Origin: Chitinophagaceae bacterium
Lineage (GTDB): Bacteria > Bacteroidota > Bacteroidia > Chitinophagales > Chitinophagaceae
DNA length: 64,000 nt
Assembly: GCA_023957155.1 (NCBI GenBank)
Contig: JAMLHK010000005.1
Coordinates: 62,001 to 126,000 of the forward strand
Direction of reading: 5' to 3'
A program made the translations under genes and the position numbers. Each line of letters opens with the position of its first letter. The stretch's first letter is position 1. The notes under the pieces are model-generated. The model was not told where the DNA came from. It saw nothing but the letters and a program-made list of their open reading frames with translations, and did no database searches. Below, one piece after another: positions 53,247 to 61,893 of the stretch.

Positions 53247-54374
53247 ATGATGAAAATGAATTTTCTTTTTGCACTTGGTATTGGTGTTGTGATAATGATG
53301 TCTGCCTGCCATTCCAAAGTAGCCAGTCGGACGCCGGGATCGCCCGGATCTTCATTTGTTGCCCCTGACTGGGGAGAAAAACGATGGAAAGATATTCCCG
53401 AAAACCCGCTTATAGATCCTGCCGGGTACGGCTTGCCGGAGCTGGTTATCGGTGATCCGCAGATATTGACACCCGGTGAATTTGATCACCAGTGGCATGC
53501 TTTTTATCATGGCTTCTCGCATGACGATAAGGGCTGGCATACCTGGTTTTTCCATTCGGTTTCCGATGACGGGCTGCGCTGGAAAGAAGTGTTCCGGGAA
53601 GAAGGGGAAGTAGGGATACAATATCTTTTTTCTGACGGCAGCCAATGGATACAATATTATACGGCTACTACGGCTGCCTTTGCGGAAAAGGAATTCAGGA
53701 AAAAATATCATACCATCATACGGGCACGCACTACCACTGATTTTGTTCATTGGTCAGAACCGGTTGACCTCATTTATCCCGATTTGCCTAAGGAGCGGGA
53801 AGGTTCCGGGATAGAGGCCCGTAATCCCTGTGTGATCCGGCTGCCTGACGGACGTTACCGGATGTACTACAGTGGCGGAATGGTGTATCTGAAAGATGCA
53901 GGCTATGGGGAGCCTAAATATATTTTTTGTGCGGAATCCGATAATCCCCTGGGGCCGTTTGTAAAAAAGGAAGAGCCCGTGCTGGCGCCTGATCCTGATC
54001 TCCCTTACCGGAACTATGGCTGTGGCGGCTTTAAAGTGTTTGGATATAAAAACGGGTACATGGCTTTTTATAACCCGATTTATATTGATAATGAAGAAAA
54101 GTCGCGTTCTGAAATTCGCATGCTCACCAGTAAGGATGGATTACAATGGGAAGAAGCAGATTGTAATCCCGTGGTTAAACCCGATCCGGATATCCCCTGG
54201 CGATCGGCGATCATTTACCAGTTAGACGTGGTAAACTGGAAAAATTCGCTGTTAATGTACTTCAATGCACGTGAAGGCTGGCGGGGCGGTGCCGAACGGA
54301 TCGGTGCTGTCCGGTTAACGCTGAATGGTGAAGCACCTGTGTTTAAGCTGAAAGAACCGTTTAAGAAGAGATGA
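53247..54374 (+). CDS. GH43/GH32-like five-bladed beta-propeller lipoprotein
   Basis: A 375-residue protein with lipobox-like MSAC (Cys21) after a hydrophobic segment. The five-bladed propeller of GH43, GH32 and GH117-like glycosidases is suggested by VIGDPQIL (candidate catalytic Asp), WHAFYHGFSH, GIEARNPCVIRLPDGRYRMYYSGG (Glu or Arg-Asn site) and LTSKDGLQWEEA. The exact family cannot be assigned. Its last 4 bp overlap the next gene, so both are translated together. Confidence 0.7.
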   Translation: MMKMNFLFALGIGVVIMMSACHSKVASRTPGSPGSSFVAPDWGEKRWKDIPENPLIDPAGYGLPELVIGDPQILTPGEFDHQWHAFYHGFSHDDKGWHTWFFHSVSDDGLRWKEVFREEGEVGIQYLFSDGSQWIQYYTATTAAFAEKEFRKKYHTIIRARTTTDFVHWSEPVDLIYPDLPKEREGSGIEARNPCVIRLPDGRYRMYYSGGMVYLKDAGYGEPKYIFCAESDNPLGPFVKKEEPVLAPDPDLPYRNYGCGGFKVFGYKNGYMAFYNPIYIDNEEKSRSEIRMLTSKDGLQWEEADCNPVVKPDPDIPWRSAIIYQLDVVNWKNSLLMYFNAREGWRGGAERIGAVRLTLNGEAPVFKLKEPFKKR

Positions 54375-55048
54375 AGCAGCTATTCGTTATTTTATTGACG
54401 CAGGGGCTGCTGTCATGTAACAGTTACCCCGAATATATCGTACGCAGCACCCCGGATAGCAGGATCATAATAGACGGGAAAGCGAATGAAGACAGCTGGT
54501 TGAATACGGAAAGGATCACTTCATTTGGTAACCCGTGGAATAAAGAGATTGCGCCCAACACTTCTTTTATGATGTGGAGAGACAGCCGGTTTGTTTATTT
54601 CTATTTTGATGTTCAGGATGATCAGATCATATCCGAGCCGGATTTTTCGGGGGAAAGAGATATCGAGAAAGAAGACCGGGTGGAGCTGTTCTTTTCCAAA
54701 GACAGAAAAATGAATGAATATTACTGTTTTGAGATGGATGCAATGGGAAGAACATTGTCGTATCAGGCAAAATATTACCGGGTGTTTAATTTTGATTGGG
54801 AGCCGCCTCCCGGGTATAAAATAGCTTCAGTAAAGCATGACGGCGGGTATAGGGTAGAAGGCTGTATTCCTCTTGAATTTATACAGCGTCTTGCGGACAA
54901 TGGTGAATTATATTTTGGAGCATATCGTGCAGAATTTAACAGGCGCGATACGCTCATTGAGGAAAACTGGCTGAGCTGGGTAGATCCTAAAACAGACACC
55001 CCGGATTTTCATGTTCCTTCCAGTATGGGGAAGCTGATTATAAAATAA
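54371..55048 (+). CDS. CBM9-like carbohydrate-binding lipoprotein
   Basis: A 225-residue small protein with a lipobox LLSC (Cys16). The rest is one beta-sandwich of the carbohydrate-binding family 9-like / DOMON-like type: IIIDGKANEDSWLNTE, FMMWRDSRFVYFYFDVQDD, EDRVELFFSKDRKMNEYYCFEMDAMG, DGGYRVEGCIPLEFI and FGAYRAEFNRRD. The family often binds reducing ends of sugars. It overlaps the GH43-like gene by 4 bp and closes the second SusCD locus. Confidence 0.75.
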   Translation: MKQLFVILLTQGLLSCNSYPEYIVRSTPDSRIIIDGKANEDSWLNTERITSFGNPWNKEIAPNTSFMMWRDSRFVYFYFDVQDDQIISEPDFSGERDIEKEDRVELFFSKDRKMNEYYCFEMDAMGRTLSYQAKYYRVFNFDWEPPPGYKIASVKHDGGYRVEGCIPLEFIQRLADNGELYFGAYRAEFNRRDTLIEENWLSWVDPKTDTPDFHVPSSMGKLIIK

Positions 55049-55386
55049 ATGAAGCCGGGTTTACCATTGAATGATGAGTATGGGAAATGGGTATATTTCA
55101 ACTTCTCGGTTCATATAGGTTTTGGGGCTGACTAAAAATTTTGGTCTAAAGATATAGCTACTATGATTGGGTTGAAAAAATTACTTTTTAGTTGACCACG
55201 GGCAGATTCCACCCGCCTTTTCCTTACTATGCTGCATTTACCTGGCGCAGTGCGCCATGAATATTTGTAGCCACAGGGGTTTCAATACATTTCCTCTAAG
55301 CCGTAGCGCGGCGCAATAGTATGGCTGCTTCACAGCTTATCTGCCTCCGGGAGCATATATATCCGCCGGTTGTAGTAATTTTAAAA
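55049..55386. other. 338-bp intergenic region with a REP-like palindrome
   Basis: No gene. TGGCGC-AGT-GCGCCA (55243-55257) is a perfect inverted repeat, followed by a Chitinophagaceae-type intergenic segment (AGCCACAGGGGTTTCAATAC) that looks like a dispersed repeat remnant. The in-frame ATG at 55321 lies within this region and is a less likely FBPase start than 55387. Confidence 0.45.
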
Positions 55387-56394
55387 ATGAAAAGACTTCA
55401 CGGGCAGGTTACATTGGATGAATTTACTATTCAGCAGCTTCGCTTATTCCCGCATGCCACGGGAGAATTATCGGGCTTGCTGCGCGGCATTGGATTGGCC
55501 GCCAAGCAGGTAAATCTCGAAGTAAATAAAGCGGCGCTTGCAGATATACTGGGTGCGGAAGGCAGTATCAATATCCAGGGAGAAGTGGTACAGAAATTAG
55601 ATGTGTATGCCAATAATGTTTTTATCAATGTATTGCGATCCGGGATCAATTGCGCCGGTATTGTTTCCGAAGAAAATGAAGAGATGGTTGTGTTTGATGA
55701 TGCCAAAAGCAACCAGTCGAAATATGTGCTGCTGATGGATCCGATAGATGGTTCGGGTAATATTGATATTAATATTTCCATAGGGAGTATATTCAGTGTA
55801 TATCGCCGGGTTTCCGATCTGGGAAAACCAGCGGTGCTCGAAGATTTTCTGCAGCCAGGTATAAAACAGGTAGCGGCCGGATATGTTATATACGGGTCGT
55901 CAACCATACTGGTATATGCCACCCGTAGGGGAGTGAACGGATTTACTTTAGATACTGCTATTGGTGAATTTTATCTCAGTCACCCCAATTTGAAAATGCC
56001 TGCGTGTGGCCCGTTTTATTCATTCGATAACCGTTATTATAACCAGGTAGATCAGAAACTTAAAAACTATGTTGATTTTTGTATTTCCACTACCGAAAAT
56101 AAGAACGGACCCTATTCCAACCGCTACTATGGTTGTATGGTAGCCGATATTCACCGTAACTTATTAAAGGGCGGAATATTTTTTTATCCGCAGGTAACGG
56201 ATAAGCCCAATGGCAAACTCAGGCTTTGCTATGAATGCAATCCTATGGCTTTTATAACGGAAGTGGCTGGTGGCAATGCAACAGATGGCAGGCAACGCAT
56301 ATTGGATATACAACCCGAACATATTCACCAGCGCAGCCCTTTGTTTATAGGTTCAAAGGAAATGATGGACGACCTGGGAAGATTTTTGCAATAG
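55387..56394 (+). CDS. fbp: fructose-1,6-bisphosphatase, class I
   Basis: 335 residues from ATG 55387; this start fits the usual length (~330) and aligns with the common N-terminus (LDEFTIQQLRLFPHATGELSGLL). The metal-binding acidic patch VSEENEEM and the signature DPIDGSGNID (118-127) are present; the second Ser of the usual DGSSN is Gly here. Later GGIFFYPQVTDKPNGKLRLCYECNPMAF and IHQRSPLFIGS are typical of class I. It removes the C1 phosphate of fructose 1,6-bisphosphate for gluconeogenesis, in keeping with growth on hydroxybutyrate or acetate. It is a metabolic gene downstream of the glycan locus. Confidence 0.93.
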   Translation: MKRLHGQVTLDEFTIQQLRLFPHATGELSGLLRGIGLAAKQVNLEVNKAALADILGAEGSINIQGEVVQKLDVYANNVFINVLRSGINCAGIVSEENEEMVVFDDAKSNQSKYVLLMDPIDGSGNIDINISIGSIFSVYRRVSDLGKPAVLEDFLQPGIKQVAAGYVIYGSSTILVYATRRGVNGFTLDTAIGEFYLSHPNLKMPACGPFYSFDNRYYNQVDQKLKNYVDFCISTTENKNGPYSNRYYGCMVADIHRNLLKGGIFFYPQVTDKPNGKLRLCYECNPMAFITEVAGGNATDGRQRILDIQPEHIHQRSPLFIGSKEMMDDLGRFLQ

Positions 56395-56430
56395 TACCTG
56401 ATAACGCATTCTAAACATTAATTTTATCCC

Positions 56431-56901
56431 ATGTATACTATTCCCCCTTTTTTGAATATGGTACTGTCTGTTCTTGTAGGACTGTACCTGTTTGTTATTA
56501 TGATAAGAATTTTTGCACTTATCCGGCTGTTTCCCTTTTTCGGTGAGTATGGTCATATTACTCCTCCGGGCGAAACGCCCGATGATGTTACTTTTACGGT
56601 ATCTTATGACTGGGCCCGTTTCCTGTCGCCTGTTCCGGGGATCACGATAAAGATCCGCCGTTCTTCGGCGAAAGATTCATTGTACAATGACTGGCACGGA
56701 TGGTTTACTTCCAATATTGTTTTCCTGTATTATTTCAAAGGACGGTATGAGTTGGATAATCCCGTTCCAGGTGAACCCTACGGCTGGCACCATCTCAGCC
56801 TCTTTGATAAGCCGGATATCCGGATTGTTATGAACCTGTTACATGTAAAAGATAACAGGCAGATTGTTTCGGATGAAGGGTATTATATTGTGAAGAAGTA
56901 A
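56431..56901 (+). CDS. small membrane-anchored protein of unknown function
   Basis: A 156-residue protein with one N-terminal transmembrane helix (~8-30) and a soluble domain with ITIKIRRSSAKDSLYNDWHGWFTSN and EPYGWHHLSLFDKPDIRIVMNL. No family is recognised. It lies between fbp (36 bp) and the ABC importer genes and directly abuts the RbsA-like gene (stop TAA at 56899-56901, start ATG at 56902), so it is probably part of the same operon. Confidence 0.55.
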   Translation: MYTIPPFLNMVLSVLVGLYLFVIMIRIFALIRLFPFFGEYGHITPPGETPDDVTFTVSYDWARFLSPVPGITIKIRRSSAKDSLYNDWHGWFTSNIVFLYYFKGRYELDNPVPGEPYGWHHLSLFDKPDIRIVMNLLHVKDNRQIVSDEGYYIVKK

Positions 56902-58407
56902 ATGCAGCCGTTTGCAACAATGAACTCAGGATACCTGCTGCGTGCAGAAAACATATCAAAATCTTTTCCGGGTGTTAAAGCGCTCGATAATGTTCAGCTG
57001 CACGTTGAAAAAGGGAAAGTACATGCCGTGATGGGAGAAAACGGTGCAGGGAAATCTACTTTAATGAAGATCCTCATCGGTATGTATACACCCGATGCAG
57101 GACGGATTATTTACAAGGGTAAGCCTGTGTTTTTTAACGCGGTGCATGATGCGCTTAAAACGGGGTTTGCTATGATACACCAGGAGCTGATGCCGTTCCC
57201 GGAATTAAGCGTGGCGGAGAATATTTATATGGGAAACGAGCCGCTCAAATCTTTTCCGGGGTGGATAAACCGCAAAAAACAAAACAGGGATGCGCAGCTC
57301 CTGATGGAAAAATTAGGGTTGAAGATAGCGGTTACCCGGCGTATGAAAACGCTCAGCGTAGCAGAAATGCAGATGGTTGAAATGGCTAAAGCGCTTTCTA
57401 ATAAAGCCGAGATCATTATTATGGATGAGCCTACTTCTGCTTTATCTGACCGGGAGACTGCTGTTTTGTTCAACCTGATCCGTGAACTGAAAGCGCAGGG
57501 TATTGCTATTATTTACATTTCACATAAAATGGATGAGATACTGCAGATTGCCGATACCATAACGGTTATGCGTGATGGTAAGCATATTGCTACCTGCCCG
57601 GCTGGTACGATAAGCAATGAGCAGTTGATCTCGCTTATTGTTGGCAGGGCGTTAGATACCATTTTCAAAAAAAGAGCAGTTGTTCCGGGGGAAACCGCTT
57701 TGTCGGTAAAAGGATTAACCGGTAAGAAATTTAAGGATATTGATTTTTCATTACGCAGGGGCGAGGTGTTGGGCATAGCCGGACTGATGGGGGCAGGGCG
57801 GTCGGAAGTGGTTAATACGATTTTTGGACTGGAAAAACCCACTGCCGGAACAATAATGGTGAAAGGGAAAGCTGTTGTCATTCGTTCTCCCCGTGATGCC
57901 ATACAGCTGGGTATCGGATTGATAACCGAAGACAGAAAAAAAGAAGGGCTTGTTCTTTCCGGTACGGTAAAGCAGAATATTACTTTAGCGGCTTTAAAAA
58001 CCTGCTGTAGCGGGCCGTTTATTGATGTACAAAAAGAACGTAGCATAGCAAAGCGCCAGATTCAGCAGTTTGCTATTAAAGTGTCTTCCGGTAACCAGGT
58101 TGTGAATTATTTAAGCGGTGGTAACCAGCAAAAAGTGGTACTGGCAAAAGTTTTATTGAATGACCCGGATATCCTTATTCTTGATGAACCTACGCGGGGT
58201 ATTGATATCGGCGCTAAAGCAGAAATATATAAGTTGATGAATGAGCAGGTATCAAAGGGGAAAGCGATCATCCTGATCTCTTCCGAGCTGCCTGAGATCC
58301 TGGGTATGAGTGACAGGATAATGGTGATGCATGAAGGCCGCATAACGGCAGAATTGACGGGCGCCGAAGCCACGCAGGAAAAAATAATGCAATATGCCAT
58401 GCAATAA
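56902..58407 (+). CDS. sugar ABC importer ATPase, RbsA/CUT2 type
   Basis: A 501-residue protein with two fused ABC domains. Walker A in the first domain is GENGAGKST (45-53) with the signature VAEMQMVEMAKAL. The second domain has the CUT2-typical degenerate GLMGAGRSE and the signature YLSGGNQQKVVLAKVLL with LDEPTRGID. The protein pairs with the permease encoded after 149 bp and the binding protein after that. CUT2 importers take up ribose, xylose, galactose or autoinducer-like sugars. A palindromic repeat lies between this gene and the permease gene. Confidence 0.92.
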   Translation: MQPFATMNSGYLLRAENISKSFPGVKALDNVQLHVEKGKVHAVMGENGAGKSTLMKILIGMYTPDAGRIIYKGKPVFFNAVHDALKTGFAMIHQELMPFPELSVAENIYMGNEPLKSFPGWINRKKQNRDAQLLMEKLGLKIAVTRRMKTLSVAEMQMVEMAKALSNKAEIIIMDEPTSALSDRETAVLFNLIRELKAQGIAIIYISHKMDEILQIADTITVMRDGKHIATCPAGTISNEQLISLIVGRALDTIFKKRAVVPGETALSVKGLTGKKFKDIDFSLRRGEVLGIAGLMGAGRSEVVNTIFGLEKPTAGTIMVKGKAVVIRSPRDAIQLGIGLITEDRKKEGLVLSGTVKQNITLAALKTCCSGPFIDVQKERSIAKRQIQQFAIKVSSGNQVVNYLSGGNQQKVVLAKVLLNDPDILILDEPTRGIDIGAKAEIYKLMNEQVSKGKAIILISSELPEILGMSDRIMVMHEGRITAELTGAEATQEKIMQYAMQ

Positions 58408-58420
58408 ACCGGGCACATTT

Positions 58421-58515
58421 CAATTTTTCGCAGGCGGGTGTCATCGTCCGCCTGTAGAGCTCGCTACCGGTTGGTGTCTCACCGACCGGAATGTTGCGGG
58501 CGGAGCGAAAAATTG
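58421..58515. repeat. palindromic dispersed repeat, uninterrupted copy
   Basis: Outer inverted repeat CAATTTTTCGC (58421-58431) / GCGAAAAATTG (58505-58515). Inside are CAGGCGG / CCGCCTG (58431-58454) and the near-perfect 23-bp palindrome CCGGTTGGTG-TCT-CACCGACCGG (58467-58489). In reverse complement it aligns with 45688-46046 after removal of the insertion there. It separates the ATPase and permease genes of the ABC importer and may form mRNA secondary structure. Confidence 0.7.
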
Positions 58516-58556
58516 ACAATGCCCCAATAAACCCGGAAAATCTCAAATGAAATGAT

Positions 58557-59510
58557 ATGAATATGAACCTGTCGAAAATAAAACTGCCTTCCGGTTACCT
58601 GTCTAAGTATGGTATTTTTATCGCCTTTTTAGGGATATGCGTATTACTATCTCTTACTACTCCTTATTTTTTTACTCCGCAAAATATACTCATCATACTC
58701 CGGCAGGTATCTATTAACGGTATACTGGCTATCGGCGTAACTTTTGTAATTATTGCCGGCGGAATTGATCTTTCGTTGGGTTCAGTGCTGGCATTGACCG
58801 GGGTTGTTGCCGCAAGCTTTGCGCATCCGGGTACCTACCCGTTGATCGTACCGGTTTTGCTGGGCATAGGTGTGGGCATCCTTGTAGGTGCAGTAAATGG
58901 TTTGACTATTACTGTGGGAAGGGTGGCGCCATTTATTGTAACATTAGGTATGATGACTATCGCGCGGGGGCTGGCATTGGTCTGGAGCAACGGCCGGCCG
59001 GTTACAAATCTTTCACCTGCTTTTAATGATATCGGCGGGGGTGACCTCCTGCATATTCCTGTACCCATCCTGTTGTTTGTGCTGGTAATTATTATCTCGG
59101 CAGTGATCCTGAAATATACCCGCACCGGTCGTTATATCTATGCGGTAGGAGGTAATGAAAATGCTGCCAGGGCATCGGGTATCAGGATTAACAGGGTAAA
59201 GCTGTTTGCGTATATCATTTGCGGGGGATTAGCCGGACTGGCAGGTATTGTATTGGCTGCCAGGATAACTACAGGGCAGCCCAATGCGGGCATTGCGTAT
59301 GAGCTGGATGCCATTGCCGCTGTAGTGATTGGCGGTACAAGCCTGATGGGGGGAAGAGGAAGCATTGCCGGAACTGTAATAGGCGTGTTGATTATAGGTG
59401 TTATCAATAACGGGCTGGACCTGTTAAACGTAACATCCTATTATCAGCAAATCATAAAAGGGGTGATCATTATCAGCGCTGTACTGCTCGACAGGAAGAA
59501 TGCACAGTAA
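58557..59510 (+). CDS. sugar ABC importer permease, RbsC/CUT2 type
   Basis: A 317-residue inner-membrane permease with about ten hydrophobic segments. Family motifs: ILRQVSINGILAIGVTFVIIAGGIDLSLGS, GLTITVGRVAPFIVTLGMM, the coupling-type GGNENAARASGI and GGTSLMGGRGSIAGTVIG. It forms the channel for the ATPase at 56902 and the binding protein at 59625. ATG 58563 is an equally possible start. Confidence 0.92.
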   Translation: MNMNLSKIKLPSGYLSKYGIFIAFLGICVLLSLTTPYFFTPQNILIILRQVSINGILAIGVTFVIIAGGIDLSLGSVLALTGVVAASFAHPGTYPLIVPVLLGIGVGILVGAVNGLTITVGRVAPFIVTLGMMTIARGLALVWSNGRPVTNLSPAFNDIGGGDLLHIPVPILLFVLVIIISAVILKYTRTGRYIYAVGGNENAARASGIRINRVKLFAYIICGGLAGLAGIVLAARITTGQPNAGIAYELDAIAAVVIGGTSLMGGRGSIAGTVIGVLIIGVINNGLDLLNVTSYYQQIIKGVIIISAVLLDRKNAQ

Positions 59511-59624
59511 ACAACAACATCGGCGTAGAAGGTATAAGGCAATATTACTCCTGCCCACCCGGTGGTAGAAAATCATTAAAAATACCTATCTTACCCCCTG
59601 CTTCAAAAATCAACCGTAGATAGT

Positions 59625-60557
59625 ATGAAATTTTGTTCCATTTTTTCTTTGCTCATAACAGGATATTTACTTTCAGGATGTAACCCGGGCGCCAATCAGG
59701 ACGGGGGAAAGAGTATTGTGGTAGGAGCTTCCATGCTTAGCCTGCAATCTGAATTTGTAGTGAATGTGAAAGACGCGATGGAAAATTATGCCGGCGAGAA
59801 CGGCGTTAAGCTTATCGTGAATGATGCGCAACGCACGGCCGACAAGCAGGTGCAGCAGATAGAAACCTTTATCTCGCAGAAAGTAGATGCTATTATTCTT
59901 AACCCCTGTGAAGTGGAAGCCAGTTCTCCCGCTGTCGAAAAAGCTAAGGCGGCCGGTATACCCGTCATTAATGTAAATTCCGAAACCTCCGCAACGCCAG
60001 ACGGGTTCGTAGGTTCAGACGATGAGGAATCCGGTACGATAGCGATGGAACAAATTGCTAAATTATTAGGTGGCAAAGGGAATATCGTAATTATTGACGG
60101 GTACATGGGGCAGGCTGCACAAATTAAAAGAGCGATCGGGGCAAAGCGTATATTGGAGAAGTACCCGGACATAAACGTATTGGCAGAGCAAACAGCGGAG
60201 TGGGACAGAGCAAAGGCGATGAGCCTGATGGAAAACTGGATACAGAGCTATGGAGATAAAATCAATGCAGTGTTTGCGCATAACGATGAGATGGGCATGG
60301 GTGCGCTGCAGGCGCTGGAACAGGCGAAGCTGAAAGATAAGGTGGTTGTGGTAAGTATTGACGCCATTGCCGATGCGTTACAGGCGGTGAAAGACGGCAG
60401 GCTCGATGCCACTGTATACCAGGATGCAAAAGGACAGGGCGAGGGTGCTGTTGACATGGCTGTAAAATTGGCCCGGAAAGAACCTGTCGAAAATAAATCG
60501 GTATTTATTCCTTTTCAACTGGTCACTAAAGAAAATATAGCTTCTTTTTTAAAGTAA
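59625..60557 (+). CDS. sugar ABC importer substrate-binding lipoprotein, RbsB type
   Basis: A 310-residue periplasmic-binding-protein-fold protein with signal and lipobox LSGC (Cys19). It has family motifs LNPCEVEASSPAVEKAKAAGIPVINVN, VGSDDEESGTIAMEQIAKLL, VIIDGYMGQAAQIKRAIG, FAHNDEMGMGALQALEQA and DGRLDATVYQDAKGQGEGAVD. Such proteins are usually soluble in Gram-negatives; the lipobox anchors it to a membrane. It completes the CUT2 importer. The upstream TATCTTAC (59587-59594) may be a -7 box. Confidence 0.9.
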   Translation: MKFCSIFSLLITGYLLSGCNPGANQDGGKSIVVGASMLSLQSEFVVNVKDAMENYAGENGVKLIVNDAQRTADKQVQQIETFISQKVDAIILNPCEVEASSPAVEKAKAAGIPVINVNSETSATPDGFVGSDDEESGTIAMEQIAKLLGGKGNIVIIDGYMGQAAQIKRAIGAKRILEKYPDINVLAEQTAEWDRAKAMSLMENWIQSYGDKINAVFAHNDEMGMGALQALEQAKLKDKVVVVSIDAIADALQAVKDGRLDATVYQDAKGQGEGAVDMAVKLARKEPVENKSVFIPFQLVTKENIASFLK

Positions 60558-60590
60558 ACCTGATATATTCATTCTCTTAATCCTGATAAT

Positions 60591-61796
60591 ATGATCTTAC
60601 CTCGTCGCCGTTTTATTGGTATGACGGCTCTCGCCGGAACCGGAATGGTATTAAGTTCCCGTTTTGCATTTGCCGGAGAAGCCTTAGCAGACCGGAAGGT
60701 CCGCATAGGTATTGTCGGCGGCAGGTTCGGTGCATCTTTTTATTTTCATGAACATCCCAACTGTATTGTTGAGGCGGTGAGTGATCTGCGTGCCGATCGC
60801 CGGGCAACGTTACAGAAAACCTATCGTTGTCAAAAAGCTTATGAATCGCTGGATCTTCTTTTAAAGGACAGGAAGATTGATGCGGTATTTATAGCTACCG
60901 GGGCGCCGGATCATGCCCGTCATGTGCTGGCGGTATTAAATGCGGGTAAGCATGTGTTGTGTGCCGTACCTGCAGCTATGACGCTGGAAGAATGTGCCCT
61001 GCTATTGGAAACGGTGAAACGGACCGGGCTTACCTATATGATGGCTGAAACAACGACCTACCGTCAAAATACCATATCGGTAAAAAAAATGTACCAGGAG
61101 GGAAAGTTCGGTCATATTTTCAGCGCAGCAGCGGAGTACAATCACCCGGGGTTGGAAGAGCTATTTCGGGAAGAGGGAGAGTCTACATGGCGATACGGGT
61201 TTCCGCCGATGCATTACCCTACCCATTGTACGGCTTTTTTAATTGCGGTAACCGGCGAGCGCATCACAGAGGTAAGTGGTTTGGGTTGGGGAGATAACAG
61301 CCCTATGCTGAAAGGCAATCCCTATAATAATCCGTTCTGGAATGAAACGGCATTTTTTAAAACAAACCGGGGTACTCCGTTCCGGGTAGAAGTAAACTGG
61401 AAAGGTGCATTAAGAAGCGTAGAACGCGGTGAATGGCGGGGAGATAAAATGAGCTTTTATTCTGCTTACCAGGAAGGACAGCAGCATACCATTGTCCGGT
61501 CGGCTGATGTAACGGGCAAGGACGATGCGGGATTTCAGCATAAAGGAGCTACTGTAGAGCTGTACACTCAACCTAAGTGGTGGGAAACGGATATGTTACC
61601 CCAGCCGCTTCGCCATAACAGCGGTCATGACGGGTCCCATTCTTTTATAACGCACGAATTTATAGATGCGCTGATCAATAACCGCAGTCCCGAGGTAAAT
61701 ATACATGAAGCATTAGCTTATACCGCTCCGGGTATTGTAGCCCATCAATCAGCGCTGAGAGGCGGGGAATATATGAAAGTGCCGGGGTTCGATTAG
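60591..61796 (+). CDS. secreted Gfo/Idh/MocA-family oxidoreductase, altered EKP motif
   Basis: A 401-residue NAD(P)-binding protein with a Tat-type signal (LPRRRFIGMTALAG). The Rossmann motif is GIVGGRFGASF. The position of the catalytic EKP motif reads CAVPA (HVLCAVPAAMTLEE), so the conserved Lys is missing. The C-terminal domain has EYNHPGLEELFREE, HYPTHCTAFLI with a possible catalytic His, and a substrate-loop. Secreted members of this family with Tat signals are typical of Planctomycetes and Bacteroidota sugar loci. It stands 33 bp after the binding protein and is probably cotranscribed with the importer. Inactive or non-standard catalysis is possible. Confidence 0.85.
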   Translation: MILPRRRFIGMTALAGTGMVLSSRFAFAGEALADRKVRIGIVGGRFGASFYFHEHPNCIVEAVSDLRADRRATLQKTYRCQKAYESLDLLLKDRKIDAVFIATGAPDHARHVLAVLNAGKHVLCAVPAAMTLEECALLLETVKRTGLTYMMAETTTYRQNTISVKKMYQEGKFGHIFSAAAEYNHPGLEELFREEGESTWRYGFPPMHYPTHCTAFLIAVTGERITEVSGLGWGDNSPMLKGNPYNNPFWNETAFFKTNRGTPFRVEVNWKGALRSVERGEWRGDKMSFYSAYQEGQQHTIVRSADVTGKDDAGFQHKGATVELYTQPKWWETDMLPQPLRHNSGHDGSHSFITHEFIDALINNRSPEVNIHEALAYTAPGIVAHQSALRGGEYMKVPGFD

Positions 61797-61893
61797 AAGG
61801 GGCATTTCGGTTCTATGGTGTTGCCCGGTTACCTGGCCGGGAAAGCCTGCCTGTCTGCGACAACCGGTACGCTCTGCAGAAAGCCGGTATGCT

